DNA of 55,769 nucleotides from Rhodococcus yunnanensis NBRC 103083 (GCF_001895005.1 NZ_BCXH01000027.1:1-55769); one strand, 5' to 3'. Positions 25,632 to 34,748 are shown, numbered from the stretch's first letter. A program made the numbers and translations. The notes: generated by a model from the sequence alone, not told the origin.

Positions 25632-26036
25632 TCACTGACCGAAAGAGTCGGTGTCGAAGCGGTTTCGGTGCTCGATGACGTCGGACATGTTCTGTTCGGC
25701 CCAATTCTTCATCCCGTACACCACAGGCAGCAGACTGGCGCCGAGCGGAGTCAACCGATACTCCACGTGCTGGGGAAACGCTGAGAGCACCTGACGATCG
25801 ATGATGCCGTCCCGCTCCAGGGTGCGCAGGGTCGCGGTGAGCATCTTCTGGCTCACGCCTGCGATGACTCGACGCAACTCGCTGTGTCGGTGAGCGCCGT
25901 CGGACAGCGCGCAGAGCACGAGAGAGACCCATTTGTTGGACAACGTGTCGAGAAGTTGGTGCGCCGGGCACTGTTCCAGGTACACGCTGTACTGCTTCTT
26001 TGCCTGTTCACGGTACTGATCCGCCGTCATGGTCAT
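25632..26036 (-). CDS. HxlR-family redox-type regulator (QorR/YodB-like)
   Basis: 134-aa winged-helix protein: a conserved cysteine (Cys23 in VYLEQCPAHQLLD), LSNKWVSLVLCALSDGAHRHSELRR, VSQKMLTATLRTLERDGII and VEYRLTPLGASLLPVV. In HxlR members such as YodB and QorR, a cysteine at this N-terminal position senses quinones or diamide; the divergent neighbour is an azoreductase, which supports the same role. The ATG at 26036 follows GGA on the minus strand; ATG 26030 is an alternative. Confidence 0.88.
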   Translation of the reverse strand: MTMTADQYREQAKKQYSVYLEQCPAHQLLDTLSNKWVSLVLCALSDGAHRHSELRRVIAGVSQKMLTATLRTLERDGIIDRQVLSAFPQHVEYRLTPLGASLLPVVYGMKNWAEQNMSDVIEHRNRFDTDSFGQ

Positions 26037-26108
26037 GGTTTCTCGCGTCCTTCGGTGTTGTCGAATTCCGTTCCGGAACCGATATGTCCGGCACCTCGAG
26101 GTTCCCTG

Positions 26109-26124
26109 GGCACTCGAAAGTGCC
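26109..26124. promoter_or_regulatory. Candidate HxlR operator GGCACT-CGAA-AGTGCC
   Basis: Perfect 6-bp inverted arms around CGAA, midway in the divergent HxlR/azoreductase gap and about 82 bp from the azoreductase start. Probable binding site of the adjacent HxlR protein (inferred). Confidence 0.5.
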
Positions 26125-26206
26125 GTATTGAAACCGAACCCCGAGTCGAGCAAGTTCTTGTGGTGCGAGCTTATCGCGTCACGATTCGTACGTCAGGAGA
26201 GCAACA

Positions 26207-26830
26207 ATGACCAAGTTTCTGCATGTGAACGCATCCGCGCGGCCGGGCTCCCAATCATTGGCCATCGCCGAAACCTTTCTGGGTGCTCTCGCCGAGCGTG
26301 ACCCGGCAGTCGAGGTCGACACGTGGCACCTGTTCGCCGATACGCTCCCCGAGTTCGGCTCTGTCGCAGCCGAAGCCAAGATGGCAGTGTTCGGGGGCCA
26401 GGAACAGACACCGGAACAGGTCGAGGCATGGGATGCCGCGCGCGCCGTCTTCGACCGGTTCGCGGCAGCCGACGCGTACGTCTTCAACGTTCCGATGTGG
26501 AACGCAGGCGTTCCGTACGTGCTCAAGCAGTGGATCGACATCGTCACACAGCCGGGTTGGGCGTTCGGATTCGACCCGGCCGCAGGCTACTCGGGACTCG
26601 TCACCGGCAAACGAGCTTTCGTCACGTACACCAGCGGCGTGTACGCCCCCGGTGTTCCGATCGAGTTCGGAGCGGACTTCGCCACCACTTTCTTCGACGA
26701 CTGGCTACGGTTCGTCGGAATCACCGACGTGTCGGTTCTGCGATTCGCCCCGACCGTCCTCACCGCTACACCGGAAGAAGACTTCGCTCAGCACAAGGAC
26801 CTGGCGCGCAAGGCAGCGGCAGATTTCTGA
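26207..26830 (+). CDS. azoR: FMN-dependent NADH-azoreductase / quinone reductase
   Basis: 207-aa flavodoxin-like quinone/azo reductase reducing quinones by two electrons. Motifs: the N-terminal phosphate-binding region HVNASARPGSQSLAIAETF and NVPMWNAGVPYVLKQWID, which contacts the FMN ring in AzoR proteins; YTSGVYAPG lies in the second half. GGAG at 26200 precedes the ATG. It is likely induced by electrophilic quinones through the divergent HxlR regulator. The stop overlaps the start of a remnant of another quinone oxidoreductase. Confidence 0.92.
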   Translation: MTKFLHVNASARPGSQSLAIAETFLGALAERDPAVEVDTWHLFADTLPEFGSVAAEAKMAVFGGQEQTPEQVEAWDAARAVFDRFAAADAYVFNVPMWNAGVPYVLKQWIDIVTQPGWAFGFDPAAGYSGLVTGKRAFVTYTSGVYAPGVPIEFGADFATTFFDDWLRFVGITDVSVLRFAPTVLTATPEEDFAQHKDLARKAAADF

Positions 26831-26969
26831 CCCGATTCGAGAAAAGATCACCGCGGAACTCTCGGTGTTGCCCACTCATCGGTTCCCTCTCGCCGCGATC
26901 GCCGCGACGCACGAGGCGAGAGTATTCGGAAAGGTCGTCGTGGAATTGCCGGAGGTGGACCGCTCGTGA
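26829..26969 (+). pseudogene. C-terminal remnant of a zinc-type (MDR) quinone oxidoreductase
   Basis: The 47-codon frame ending at TGA 26967-26969 encodes LPTHRFPLAAIAATHEARVF then GKVVVEL. This is the terminal motif of medium-chain dehydrogenase/quinone oxidoreductases (FPLxxxxxAHxxxxxGKVVxxL). The rest of the roughly 320-residue protein is missing; the fragment starts right at the azoreductase stop. It looks like the scar of a deletion that removed most of an ORF between azoR and the MFS gene. It still carries the GGAGGT ribosome-binding site of the MFS gene, which may explain why it persists. Confidence 0.7.
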
Positions 26970-28150
26970 TGACCGAGAAGACGACGTCACCACCGCGAGC
27001 CGCCGTCGGCATCGGGCTGATCGTCGTGCTGGCATGCGGCGCCGTCAGTGCGTTGATGCAGCTGTACCTGGTCATTCCGATGTCGCCTCGGCTCCGTGAG
27101 CGATACGGCATGTCCGACGCCACCACCGCGTGGATGCTGGCCACCTTCGGGCTCGCATTCGGGCTCGGGAATCTGTTCTTCGGGCCGTACTCGGACCGAC
27201 GCGATCGCCGGTCCGTGATGGCTGTGGGCCTCGTCGGTGCGGCAGGTGCCGCGCTCACCGCGGGACACGCGGGCTCGGCGCTGGTGCTGTTCCTGGCCAG
27301 GGGAGTGGGCGGATTCTTCACCGCGGCGTTCGCGGCTGTCGCGCTTGCCTACCTCGGCGAGGTGCTGGAGCCGCGCCTGCGCCCGATCGGTCTCGCGATC
27401 GTCTCCGGCTGCTTCCTCCTCGCCGGGATAGCAGGACAGGGGCTCGGGCTCGCGGGGGTACGCAGCGTCGGAATCGGTGTGGTGTTCACCGCATCCGCCG
27501 TGCCGTTGGTCGTCGTCGCCGTGCTGGTGCTTCGCCTGCCTCGGGCGAGGAACACCGTCGCTGCGCGCTCGTCGGCCGAGCAACTGCGTTCTGCGGCACG
27601 GCTTGTCCGAATTCCGGCGATATCGGCGTCGTACCTGGCGGCGGTGACGCTGCTGTTGGCTTTCGTCGGCCTGTACTCGGGCATCAGCATTTCGAGTGAA
27701 CAGGTGCTCGGTACCGGGGATCTACTCGATCTCTACCTTCTGCGCTTGGTCGGCATCCCCGGCATTCTGCTGGGCATCTTCGGGGGACCGTTGATCCGAC
27801 GGTGGGGATCGGCGCGAGTAGGACTGCTCGCGCTGGCCACCGCGAGCGCAGGCGTCGCGCTCGTGGCGACAGCGACCTCCGTCCTCACCGTCGCGGTGTG
27901 GTCGGCAGTGTTCATGATCGGCCTCGGGCTGGCCGTGCCGTCCGTCGTCGCGACCGTCAGTGCTGCCGCCGACTCGGACCGCGGCGTCGCCATGGCCGGG
28001 TACGGGTTTCTGATCGGCATCGGCGCCTGCACCGCACCGCTGCTGGCAGCCGCCCTCGCACCCGCAGGATTCCCGGTACTGTGCCTGACGCTTGCTGCCG
28101 TACTGGCCGCTGCCGCCGCCGTGTTCGGTTACCGCACGCGCGCGGGATGA
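26966..28150 (+). CDS. MFS transporter
   Basis: 394-aa, about 12-helix major facilitator. The loop 2-3 motif appears as GPYSDRRDRRSV, with GYGFLIGIGACTAPLL late in the second half. The GTG at 26966 has a GGAGGT Shine-Dalgarno at 26951-26956 and overlaps the remnant's stop (GTGA); ATG 26969 is the alternative. Probably in the azoreductase transcription unit, so it may export an electrophile or a related toxic compound. Substrate unknown. Confidence 0.85.
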   Translation: MMTEKTTSPPRAAVGIGLIVVLACGAVSALMQLYLVIPMSPRLRERYGMSDATTAWMLATFGLAFGLGNLFFGPYSDRRDRRSVMAVGLVGAAGAALTAGHAGSALVLFLARGVGGFFTAAFAAVALAYLGEVLEPRLRPIGLAIVSGCFLLAGIAGQGLGLAGVRSVGIGVVFTASAVPLVVVAVLVLRLPRARNTVAARSSAEQLRSAARLVRIPAISASYLAAVTLLLAFVGLYSGISISSEQVLGTGDLLDLYLLRLVGIPGILLGIFGGPLIRRWGSARVGLLALATASAGVALVATATSVLTVAVWSAVFMIGLGLAVPSVVATVSAAADSDRGVAMAGYGFLIGIGACTAPLLAAALAPAGFPVLCLTLAAVLAAAAAVFGYRTRAG

Positions 28151-28154
28151 ACTG

Positions 28155-28253
28155 TCATGACACCTGCAATCCAAGACGGTCGTACCAGATGTGGGCTTCG
28201 ACACCCTCGGCGCGCGTGCGGACCTCGGGCCAGGAGGGGGCCTGCGACCGCAC
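28155..28253 (-). CDS. Possible 32-aa small protein
   Basis: The minus-strand frame from GTG 28253 to TGA 28155 encodes a compact peptide with SWPEVRTRAEGVEAHIWYDR near its centre and LGLQVS at its end. It fills the intergenic space between the MFS stop and purD and does not overlap them. Its composition looks protein-like rather than random, but there is no clear Shine-Dalgarno and the family is not recognised. Confidence 0.3.
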   Translation of the reverse strand: MRSQAPSWPEVRTRAEGVEAHIWYDRLGLQVS

Positions 28254-28271
28254 CCGATAGTCTGATGCACT

Positions 28272-29522
28272 GTGCGCGTACTCGTCATAGGTTCCGGTGC
28301 TCGTGAGCACGCCCTCCTCCTTGCGTTGAGCAAGGACCCGAACGTCAGCGCGCTGCTGGTCGCGCCGGGCAACGCAGGCACGGCACAGCTCGCCGAGCAG
28401 CATGCCGTCGACGTGGCCTCGGGTGAGGCCGTCACCGACCTCGCTCGCACGGTGCACGCCGACCTGGTCGTCATCGGACCCGAGGTTCCGCTCGTGCTCG
28501 GTGTCGCCGACACACTCCGCGCCGCAGGCATCGCGACGTTCGGTCCCTCCGCTGCCGCCGCCCGCATCGAGGGTTCCAAGGCATTCGCCAAGGACGTCAT
28601 GGCAGCCGCCGGTGTGCGCACCGCACACAGCGAGATCGTGGACTCGCCGGCCAGGCTCGACGAAGCACTCGATCGTTTCGGCCCGAACTGGGTCGTCAAG
28701 GACGACGGGCTCGCAGCGGGCAAGGGCGTAGTGGTCACCACCGATCGTCTCGTCGCGCGCGACCATGCGGCCGAACTCCTCGAAACCGGGCACCCGGTGC
28801 TGCTCGAATCGTTCCTCGACGGACCCGAGGTGTCGCTGTTCTGCCTCGTCGACGGCACGACCGTCGTGCCGCTGCTGCCCGCGCAGGACCACAAGCGTGT
28901 CGGCGACGGCGACACCGGACCGAACACCGGCGGCATGGGTGCCTACACCCCGTTGCCGTGGCTCCCCGCCGACGTGGTGCAGCAGATCGTCTCCGACGTC
29001 GTCGAGCCCGTCGCGGCCGAGATGGTCGCGCGCGGCTGCCCGTTCTCGGGTCTGCTGTACGCGGGGTTGGCCATCGGCGCCGACGGGCCCGCGGTCGTCG
29101 AATTCAACTGTCGCTTCGGTGATCCCGAGACGCAGGCCGTGCTGTCGTTGCTCGATTCGCCGATCGGGGAGGCGCTGAACGCGGTCGCCACCGGAACACT
29201 CGGATCGTTGGCGCCGCTGCAGTGGAAGGACGGCGCCGCAGTGACCGTCGTTCTCGCCGCCGAGAACTACCCGGGTCGTCCGCGCACCGGCGACGCGATC
29301 ACCGGTGCCGACGCCGACGGCGTTCTGCACGCAGGTACCGCGGTGAAGGACGGCGCCGTCGTATCGGCGGGCGGACGCGTACTCAGCGTCGTCGGCACCG
29401 GAGCGGATCTCGCGGCGGCTCGCTCGGATGCCTACGCGAAAATCGACGCAATCAGGCTGCCGGGCAGTCACTTCCGCACCGACATCGGTCTTGCCGCGCT
29501 CGAGGGCCGCATTTCACTCTGA
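28272..29522 (+). CDS. purD: Phosphoribosylamine-glycine ligase PurD
   Basis: ATP-dependent joining of phosphoribosylamine and glycine to GAR, the second step of purine synthesis. The 416-aa ATP-grasp enzyme starts with MRVLVIGSGAREHALLLAL and contains KDDGLAAGKGVVV, LESFLDGPEVSLF, the GARS signature segment around FNCRFGDPETQAVL, and PGRPRTGD. GTG start at 28272. Nearby purB and purD suggest a small purine region. Confidence 0.96.
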   Translation: MRVLVIGSGAREHALLLALSKDPNVSALLVAPGNAGTAQLAEQHAVDVASGEAVTDLARTVHADLVVIGPEVPLVLGVADTLRAAGIATFGPSAAAARIEGSKAFAKDVMAAAGVRTAHSEIVDSPARLDEALDRFGPNWVVKDDGLAAGKGVVVTTDRLVARDHAAELLETGHPVLLESFLDGPEVSLFCLVDGTTVVPLLPAQDHKRVGDGDTGPNTGGMGAYTPLPWLPADVVQQIVSDVVEPVAAEMVARGCPFSGLLYAGLAIGADGPAVVEFNCRFGDPETQAVLSLLDSPIGEALNAVATGTLGSLAPLQWKDGAAVTVVLAAENYPGRPRTGDAITGADADGVLHAGTAVKDGAVVSAGGRVLSVVGTGADLAAARSDAYAKIDAIRLPGSHFRTDIGLAALEGRISL

Positions 29523-29611
29523 GTGGTGCCGTCGACTCCGGTGCGGCCCGTTCCTGCTGCAGGCCACCTGTCGTCGGATACAGCCACTTCCGCGCCGGAT
29601 AACCTCGGAGA

Positions 29612-30784
29612 GTGGTCACACAGCCGAGCAGGGCAGCATCCAAGAGATCCGAGATCGAGCCGTTTCACGTGATGGACGTGTTCAAAGCCGCTGCCGTGCG
29701 GACCCGGACGCACGGTGACGTGCTCTCGCTCGCGGCAGGGCAGCCGTCGACGTCGGCGCCGATCCCCGTACTGCAGGCGACACGGGATGCACTCGACGCG
29801 CACCTGCTCGGATACACCGAGACCCTCGGAATCCTCCCGCTGCGAGAAGCCATCGCGGCGTACCACGCACACGAGGCCGCGGTGCCGGTCCATGCGGACG
29901 ACGTCGTCGTCACCACCGGCTCGTCCGGCGCGTTCACGCTGCTGTTTCTAGCAGCCTTCGACGTCGGCGACACCGTCGTCATGGCTCGACCCGGCTACCC
30001 GGCGTACCGGAACACCCTGACCGCACTGGGGTGCCGCGTCGTCGAACTCGATTGCGGAGCCGAGTCTCGATTCCAGCCGACGGTGGCGATGCTCGACGCT
30101 CTCCCCGAGGCCCCGAAAGGCCTGATCGTCGCCAGCCCCGCCAACCCGACCGGCACCATCATCGACGCCGCCGAGCTCGCCGCCATCGCGCGCTGGTGCG
30201 AGTCGCACGGCACGCTGCTGATCTCCGACGAGATCTACCACGGCATCTCCTACGGCGACGTGCGCACGTCGAGCGCGTGGGAGACCTCGCGTGAATCGGT
30301 GGTGATCGGGTCGGTGTCGAAATACTTCTCGATGACGGGCTGGCGACTCGGCTGGATGCTGCTGCCGGCATATCTGCACCGCGCCGTCGAACGCCTGGCG
30401 TCGAACATGACCGTGTGCCCGCCCGCGATCTCGCAGGTAGCGGCGATCGCAGCATTCACCGCAGAATCGCGCGCCGAGCTGGACGGCCATGTGCGTCGCT
30501 ACGGCGTCAACCGCCGGATCCTGCTCGACGGGTTGGCCGATCTGGGCGTCACCGATCTGGCACCCGCCGACGGCGCGTTCTATGCGTACGCCGACATCGG
30601 GCACCTGACGCAGGACTCACGGGCGTGGTGCGAGCAGGTCCTGGCGACCACCGGTGTCGCCCTTGCTCCCGGCGTCGACTTCGACACCGTCCACGGCCAT
30701 CACACCGTGCGCTTCTCCTTCGCCGGTGCGACCGCCGACATGCACGCGGCCCTCGAGCGCCTTGCGCCGGAGTTGAAGCGCTGA
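29612..30784 (+). CDS. PLP-dependent aminotransferase (class I/II)
   Basis: 390-aa fold-type I aminotransferase. Landmarks: SLAAGQPSTSAP, YTETLGILPLREAIA, PANPTGTI (substrate carboxylate region), LISDEIYHGISYG, and Lys237 in SVSKYFSMTGWRLGW, which forms the PLP Schiff base; the C-terminal HTVRFSFAG carries the substrate-binding arginine. Likely an aspartate/valine/aromatic-type aminotransferase; the exact substrate cannot be told. GTG start at 29612, 89 bp after purD; the stop nearly abuts the convergent aldolase gene. Confidence 0.9.
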   Translation: MVTQPSRAASKRSEIEPFHVMDVFKAAAVRTRTHGDVLSLAAGQPSTSAPIPVLQATRDALDAHLLGYTETLGILPLREAIAAYHAHEAAVPVHADDVVVTTGSSGAFTLLFLAAFDVGDTVVMARPGYPAYRNTLTALGCRVVELDCGAESRFQPTVAMLDALPEAPKGLIVASPANPTGTIIDAAELAAIARWCESHGTLLISDEIYHGISYGDVRTSSAWETSRESVVIGSVSKYFSMTGWRLGWMLLPAYLHRAVERLASNMTVCPPAISQVAAIAAFTAESRAELDGHVRRYGVNRRILLDGLADLGVTDLAPADGAFYAYADIGHLTQDSRAWCEQVLATTGVALAPGVDFDTVHGHHTVRFSFAGATADMHAALERLAPELKR

Positions 30785-30785
30785 C

Positions 30786-31781
30786 TCACATGCGCGCCAA
30801 CACCTCGCGCACATCGGTCTCGGACACGTCGCGGTGCGTCACGAAACGCACCTTGCCGACGACGGAGACCGCCGCAACTCCGAGACGAGCCAACTCCTCG
30901 ACCCCGAGAGGGCCGTCGGCGAGGACGATGTTGGTCTCCGGCTCCGCCACGGTCCAGCCGCGCTCGCGCAAGCCGTCCGCCAGCAGACGTGCGGTGGCGT
31001 GATCGCTTGCCAGCGAGTCGACATTGTCGAGTGCGAGCAGGCCGGCCGCGGCCAGCACCCCGCCCTGCCGGACGCCGCCGCCGAGCATCTTGCGCACACG
31101 CCTGGCCTCGGTGATGCGATCGGAATCCGAGACCAGAACCGATCCGACGGGTGCGCCGAGGCCTTTGCTCAGGCAGACCGAGACGGTATCTGCGCCGCGG
31201 GTGAGCTCGCCCGGCGCGACGCCGAGTGATGCTGCCGCATTCCACACCCGGGCGCCGTCGAGATGGACGAGCAGCCCCTTCTCCCGCGCGGCACCGAGCA
31301 GTTCGTTCCACTCGGCGACGCCGAACACGGTTCCGCCGGCGAAGTTGTGCGTGTTCTCCAGACACAGCAGCGTCGTGTTCAACGTGAAGTACGGGCCGGG
31401 GGCTCCGGCCGCGTCGCGGATCGCCGTTGCCGACGGTCGTCCGGGGCCGCCGTCGTGGGGGAGCGGCCGCGGCATTCCCTGCGCGAGCCACGCCGCCGTC
31501 CCGAGTTCCGAGCCGAGGACGTGCGCATGATCGGGTGCGAGAAACGCGTCACCGCGCCGAAGATGAAGCATCAACGCGATCACGTTCGACATCGATCCAC
31601 TGGGCACCCACAGCGCCGCGTCGTACCCCAACATCGACGCGACACGTTCCTCGAGCGCGGCCATGGTCGGGTCCCGATCGAGCACGTCGTCGCCGACTTC
31701 TGCGTCGGCCATGGCAGCTCGCATGGCAGCGTCCGGGCGGGTGACGGTGTCCGAGCGGAGGTCGATGGTTCGAAGTTGCAT
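30786..31781 (-). CDS. Low-specificity L-threonine aldolase
   Basis: 331-aa PLP enzyme of the beta-eliminating lyase family, cleaving threonine/allo-threonine to glycine and acetaldehyde. Seen: TIDLRSDTVTRP at the N-terminus, AEVGDDVLDRDPT, LENTHNFAGG, LVHLDGARVWNAA, and Lys206 in CLSKGLGAPVG binding PLP. ATG 31781 is preferred because GGAA lies 11 bp upstream; GTG 31790 is possible. Divergent from a TetR gene 65 bp away. Confidence 0.92.
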   Translation of the reverse strand: MQLRTIDLRSDTVTRPDAAMRAAMADAEVGDDVLDRDPTMAALEERVASMLGYDAALWVPSGSMSNVIALMLHLRRGDAFLAPDHAHVLGSELGTAAWLAQGMPRPLPHDGGPGRPSATAIRDAAGAPGPYFTLNTTLLCLENTHNFAGGTVFGVAEWNELLGAAREKGLLVHLDGARVWNAAASLGVAPGELTRGADTVSVCLSKGLGAPVGSVLVSDSDRITEARRVRKMLGGGVRQGGVLAAAGLLALDNVDSLASDHATARLLADGLRERGWTVAEPETNIVLADGPLGVEELARLGVAAVSVVGKVRFVTHRDVSETDVREVLARM

Positions 31782-31846
31782 GATCTTCACGATTCCACAC
31801 CGTGAATGCCGCGTTTCAGTCGAACGCGACAGCGCGGACTGGCACG

Positions 31847-32494
31847 ATGACTCGAATGTCCGCAGTACCCGCCGGAACGCCGCACAGGGTGTCGGGTGCG
31901 ACTCCGAAGGGAGTGCGCCGCCGACACGCGTTGTCGTGTGCCGCTGCGGACCTACTCGTCGAAGGTGGGTTCGACGCGGTCCGGCACCGCGCCGTCGCCA
32001 CGAGAGCAGGGCTGCCGCTGGCGTCGACGACGTACTACTTCCAGTCCCTCGCCGACCTGATCGCGTGTGCGGTCGAAGTGCTCGGACACCGTGAACTCGA
32101 AGTGATGCGTGGCCGGATCGGCGAACTGGGCAACCTGGACTGCGGTGTCGAATCGACCGTGGAACTCATCGTCGATCTCCTCATCGGTCCCGAGGACGGT
32201 GCCGAGGAGGGACGCGAGCGGTTGATCGCGCGGTACGAGCGATTCATCGCATCCGCCCGGCACCCCGAACTCCGCGAGGTCCAGTTGCGGCTGCGGGCAC
32301 AGATCGACGATCTGCTGACCGACGTACTGCGACGGTCCGGCCGCGTCGTCCGCGAACAGCAGCTGCGACGCCTCGTGGCGGTCGTCGACGGTGCCGTCGT
32401 CGGCGCGCTGGGTGAGGTCGACCCCGAACCGCGGGCCATGGCACGCAGCATGCTCCTCGAGGTCATCGACGTGGTCGCGCCTGCGGGCCAGTGA
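31847..32494 (+). CDS. TetR-family transcriptional regulator
   Basis: 215 aa. N-terminal TetR helix-turn-helix: RRRHALSCAAADLLVEGGFD, HRAVATRAGLPLASTTYYFQ, then SLADLIACAVEVL, followed by a helical ligand domain. ATG 31847 was chosen as the first start giving a normal-length N-terminus. The target may be itself or the divergent threonine aldolase gene; no clear palindrome was found between them. It ends 25 bp before purB. Confidence 0.88.
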   Translation: MTRMSAVPAGTPHRVSGATPKGVRRRHALSCAAADLLVEGGFDAVRHRAVATRAGLPLASTTYYFQSLADLIACAVEVLGHRELEVMRGRIGELGNLDCGVESTVELIVDLLIGPEDGAEEGRERLIARYERFIASARHPELREVQLRLRAQIDDLLTDVLRRSGRVVREQQLRRLVAVVDGAVVGALGEVDPEPRAMARSMLLEVIDVVAPAGQ

Positions 32495-32519
32495 CGAGCC
32501 ATCGGTAGACTGGGCCTCC

Positions 32520-33938
32520 GTGACCATTCCGAATGTCCTCGCCACCCGTTACGCAAGTCCAGAACTGGTGGCCCTGTGGTCTCCGGAACACAAGATCGTT
32601 CTCGAACGGCAGTTGTGGATCGCCGTTCTCAAAGCGCAGTCCTCGTTGGGCGTCGACGTGCCCTCGGCCGCGATCGCCGACTACGAACGCGTCGTCGACC
32701 AGGTCGATCTGGCGTCCATCGCAGACCGTGAGCGCGTCACCCGTCACGACGTCAAAGCGCGCATCGAAGAGTTCAATGCGCTCGCGGGCCACGAGCACAT
32801 CCACAAGGGCCTGACGAGTCGCGACCTCACCGAGAACGTCGAGCAGCTGCAGATACTTCGCTCACTCGAACACGTGCACTCGCACGGTGTCGCAGTCGCG
32901 GCGCGGCTGGCCGAGCGTGCAGCCGAGTACTCCTCCATCGTCATGGCAGGACGCAGCCACAACGTAGCCGCGCAGGCCACCACGCTCGGCAAGCGATTCG
33001 CCTCTGCCGCAGACGAGCTGCTCATCGCACTGACGCGCGTACAGGAACTCATCGCGCGGTACCCACTGCGCGGCATCAAGGGCCCGATGGGAACCTCGCA
33101 GGACATGCTCGACCTGTTCGGCGGTGATGCGTCGAAGCTGACCGCGCTCGAACGTCTCGTCGCCGACCACCTCGGGTTCCGTCACGTGCTCACCAGCGTC
33201 GGCCAGGTTTACCCGCGCTCGCTCGACCACGACGTGCTGTCCGCGCTGGTTCAGGTCGGAGCGGGACCGTCGTCGTTCGCGCACACCGTCCGTCTGATGG
33301 CGGGCCACGAGCTCGTCACCGAGGGATTCCAGCCGGGTCAGGTCGGATCGTCGGCCATGCCGCACAAGATGAACACCCGCTCCTGCGAACGTGTCAACGG
33401 ACTGCAGGTCGTGCTGCGCGGCTACGCGTCGATGGGCGCGGAACTCGCGGGCGCGCAGTGGAACGAGGGCGACGTCTTCTGCTCGGTCGTGCGGCGCGTT
33501 GCGTTGCCTGATGCGTTCTTCGCCATCGACGGCATGATCGAGACGTTCCTGACCGTGCTCGCCGAGTTCGGTGCGTACCCGGCCGTCATCGCCAAGGAAC
33601 TGGAGCGGTACCTGCCGTTCCTGGCGACGACGAAGGTTCTGATGGCGTCGGTCCGTGCAGGCGTCGGGCGCGAGACCGCACACGAGGCGATCAAGGAACA
33701 CGCCGTCGCCGTCGCACTCGCGATGCGGGAGAAGGGCCAGGAGCCCGACCTGCTCGATCGTCTCGCCGCCGACGACCGGATTCCGCTCGACCGCGCCGGG
33801 CTCGACGCCGCGTTGGCCGACAAGTCGGTGTTCATCGGTTCCGCCGAATCTCAGGTCGCGTCCGTCGTCGCCGAGGTCGAGACATTGCTCAGTCAGTTCC
33901 CCGCCGGAGCGAAGTACACCCCGTCGCCGATTCTGTAA
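32520..33938 (+). CDS. purB: Adenylosuccinate lyase PurB
   Basis: 472-aa fumarase/aspartase-superfamily lyase acting on SAICAR and adenylosuccinate in purine synthesis. Signature SSAMPHKMNTRSCER, plus HKGLTSRDLTEN (catalytic histidine region) and GRSHNVAAQATTLGKRF. GTG start at 32520 gives the typical MTIPNVLATRYASPEL; upstream in-frame sequence is antisense-like and within the TetR gene. Convergent with the HAD gene, 6 bp apart. Confidence 0.96.
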   Translation: MTIPNVLATRYASPELVALWSPEHKIVLERQLWIAVLKAQSSLGVDVPSAAIADYERVVDQVDLASIADRERVTRHDVKARIEEFNALAGHEHIHKGLTSRDLTENVEQLQILRSLEHVHSHGVAVAARLAERAAEYSSIVMAGRSHNVAAQATTLGKRFASAADELLIALTRVQELIARYPLRGIKGPMGTSQDMLDLFGGDASKLTALERLVADHLGFRHVLTSVGQVYPRSLDHDVLSALVQVGAGPSSFAHTVRLMAGHELVTEGFQPGQVGSSAMPHKMNTRSCERVNGLQVVLRGYASMGAELAGAQWNEGDVFCSVVRRVALPDAFFAIDGMIETFLTVLAEFGAYPAVIAKELERYLPFLATTKVLMASVRAGVGRETAHEAIKEHAVAVALAMREKGQEPDLLDRLAADDRIPLDRAGLDAALADKSVFIGSAESQVASVVAEVETLLSQFPAGAKYTPSPIL

Positions 33939-33944
33939 GTCCGG

Positions 33945-34748
33945 CTACGGGCGTGAGCGCAGCAGATCCGGAAGGTCGGCGACCGAGGCGATCACATGAT
34001 TGGGCTGGAGACCGAACTCCTGTTTCGCCCGACGATCGAGGGTGTCCTGCTGGAACTTTCCGGTCCGCACCAACACACCCGTCATCCCGACGACCTGGGC
34101 AGCGAGCACGTCGTTGTCCAGGTCGTCGCCGACCATGACGACATCCACCGGGTCGACGCCCATGCGTTCGGCGGCCGTCTGAAAACCCAACGGCGCAGGC
34201 TTCCCGACGGCTTTGGCCCTGTGCCCCGATGCTTTCTCCATGCCGGCCAGGTACATGCCGGTGTCGATTCGGAGACCGGCGCCGGTGGTCCACATGAGAC
34301 TGCGATGCATCGCAACGACGGGGATCCCGCGGCACAGCCAGTCGTAGACACGGCTGAGGCGTTCGTGGGTGAACTCCGGGCCGGCCCCGCCGACGACGAC
34401 GACGTCCGGATCGCCTGCATCCTCGTCGACGAACTCGATGCCGGGCATGTCGACGGTGATGTCACCGTTGTTCACGATCACCGTGCGGGCACCGGGATAC
34501 GTCTCGCGGAGATGGTCCGCGGTGAGTGATGCCGCAGTGACGATCTCGTCGGCGTGCACGGGCATTCCGACATTCGTGAGCGCCTCGGCGATCTGCGCTC
34601 GGGTCTTCGACGTGGTGTTGGTGAGGAACGCGCGCGCGATGTCCTTGCTGTCGAGGTAGTCGAGCGTCTCCGCGGCTCCTGGCACGGGCTTCCACGACGT
34701 GACCAGAACGCCGTCGATGTCGAACAGAACCCCGCCTAGCATTCCCAT
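33945..34748 (-). CDS. HAD-IIA family phosphatase (NagD-like)
   Basis: 267-aa HAD hydrolase: motif I FDIDGVL (Asp10, Asp12), motif II FLTNTTS, motif III Lys in AVGKPAPLGF, motif IV MVGDDLDNDVLAA. The C2 cap between motifs II and III assigns it to subclass IIA (NagD/PNPase/PGP-like). Substrate unknown, probably a small phosphate ester or nucleotide. ATG at 34748, divergent from the HIT gene. Confidence 0.9.
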   Translation of the reverse strand: MGMLGGVLFDIDGVLVTSWKPVPGAAETLDYLDSKDIARAFLTNTTSKTRAQIAEALTNVGMPVHADEIVTAASLTADHLRETYPGARTVIVNNGDITVDMPGIEFVDEDAGDPDVVVVGGAGPEFTHERLSRVYDWLCRGIPVVAMHRSLMWTTGAGLRIDTGMYLAGMEKASGHRAKAVGKPAPLGFQTAAERMGVDPVDVVMVGDDLDNDVLAAQVVGMTGVLVRTGKFQQDTLDRRAKQEFGLQPNHVIASVADLPDLLRSRP

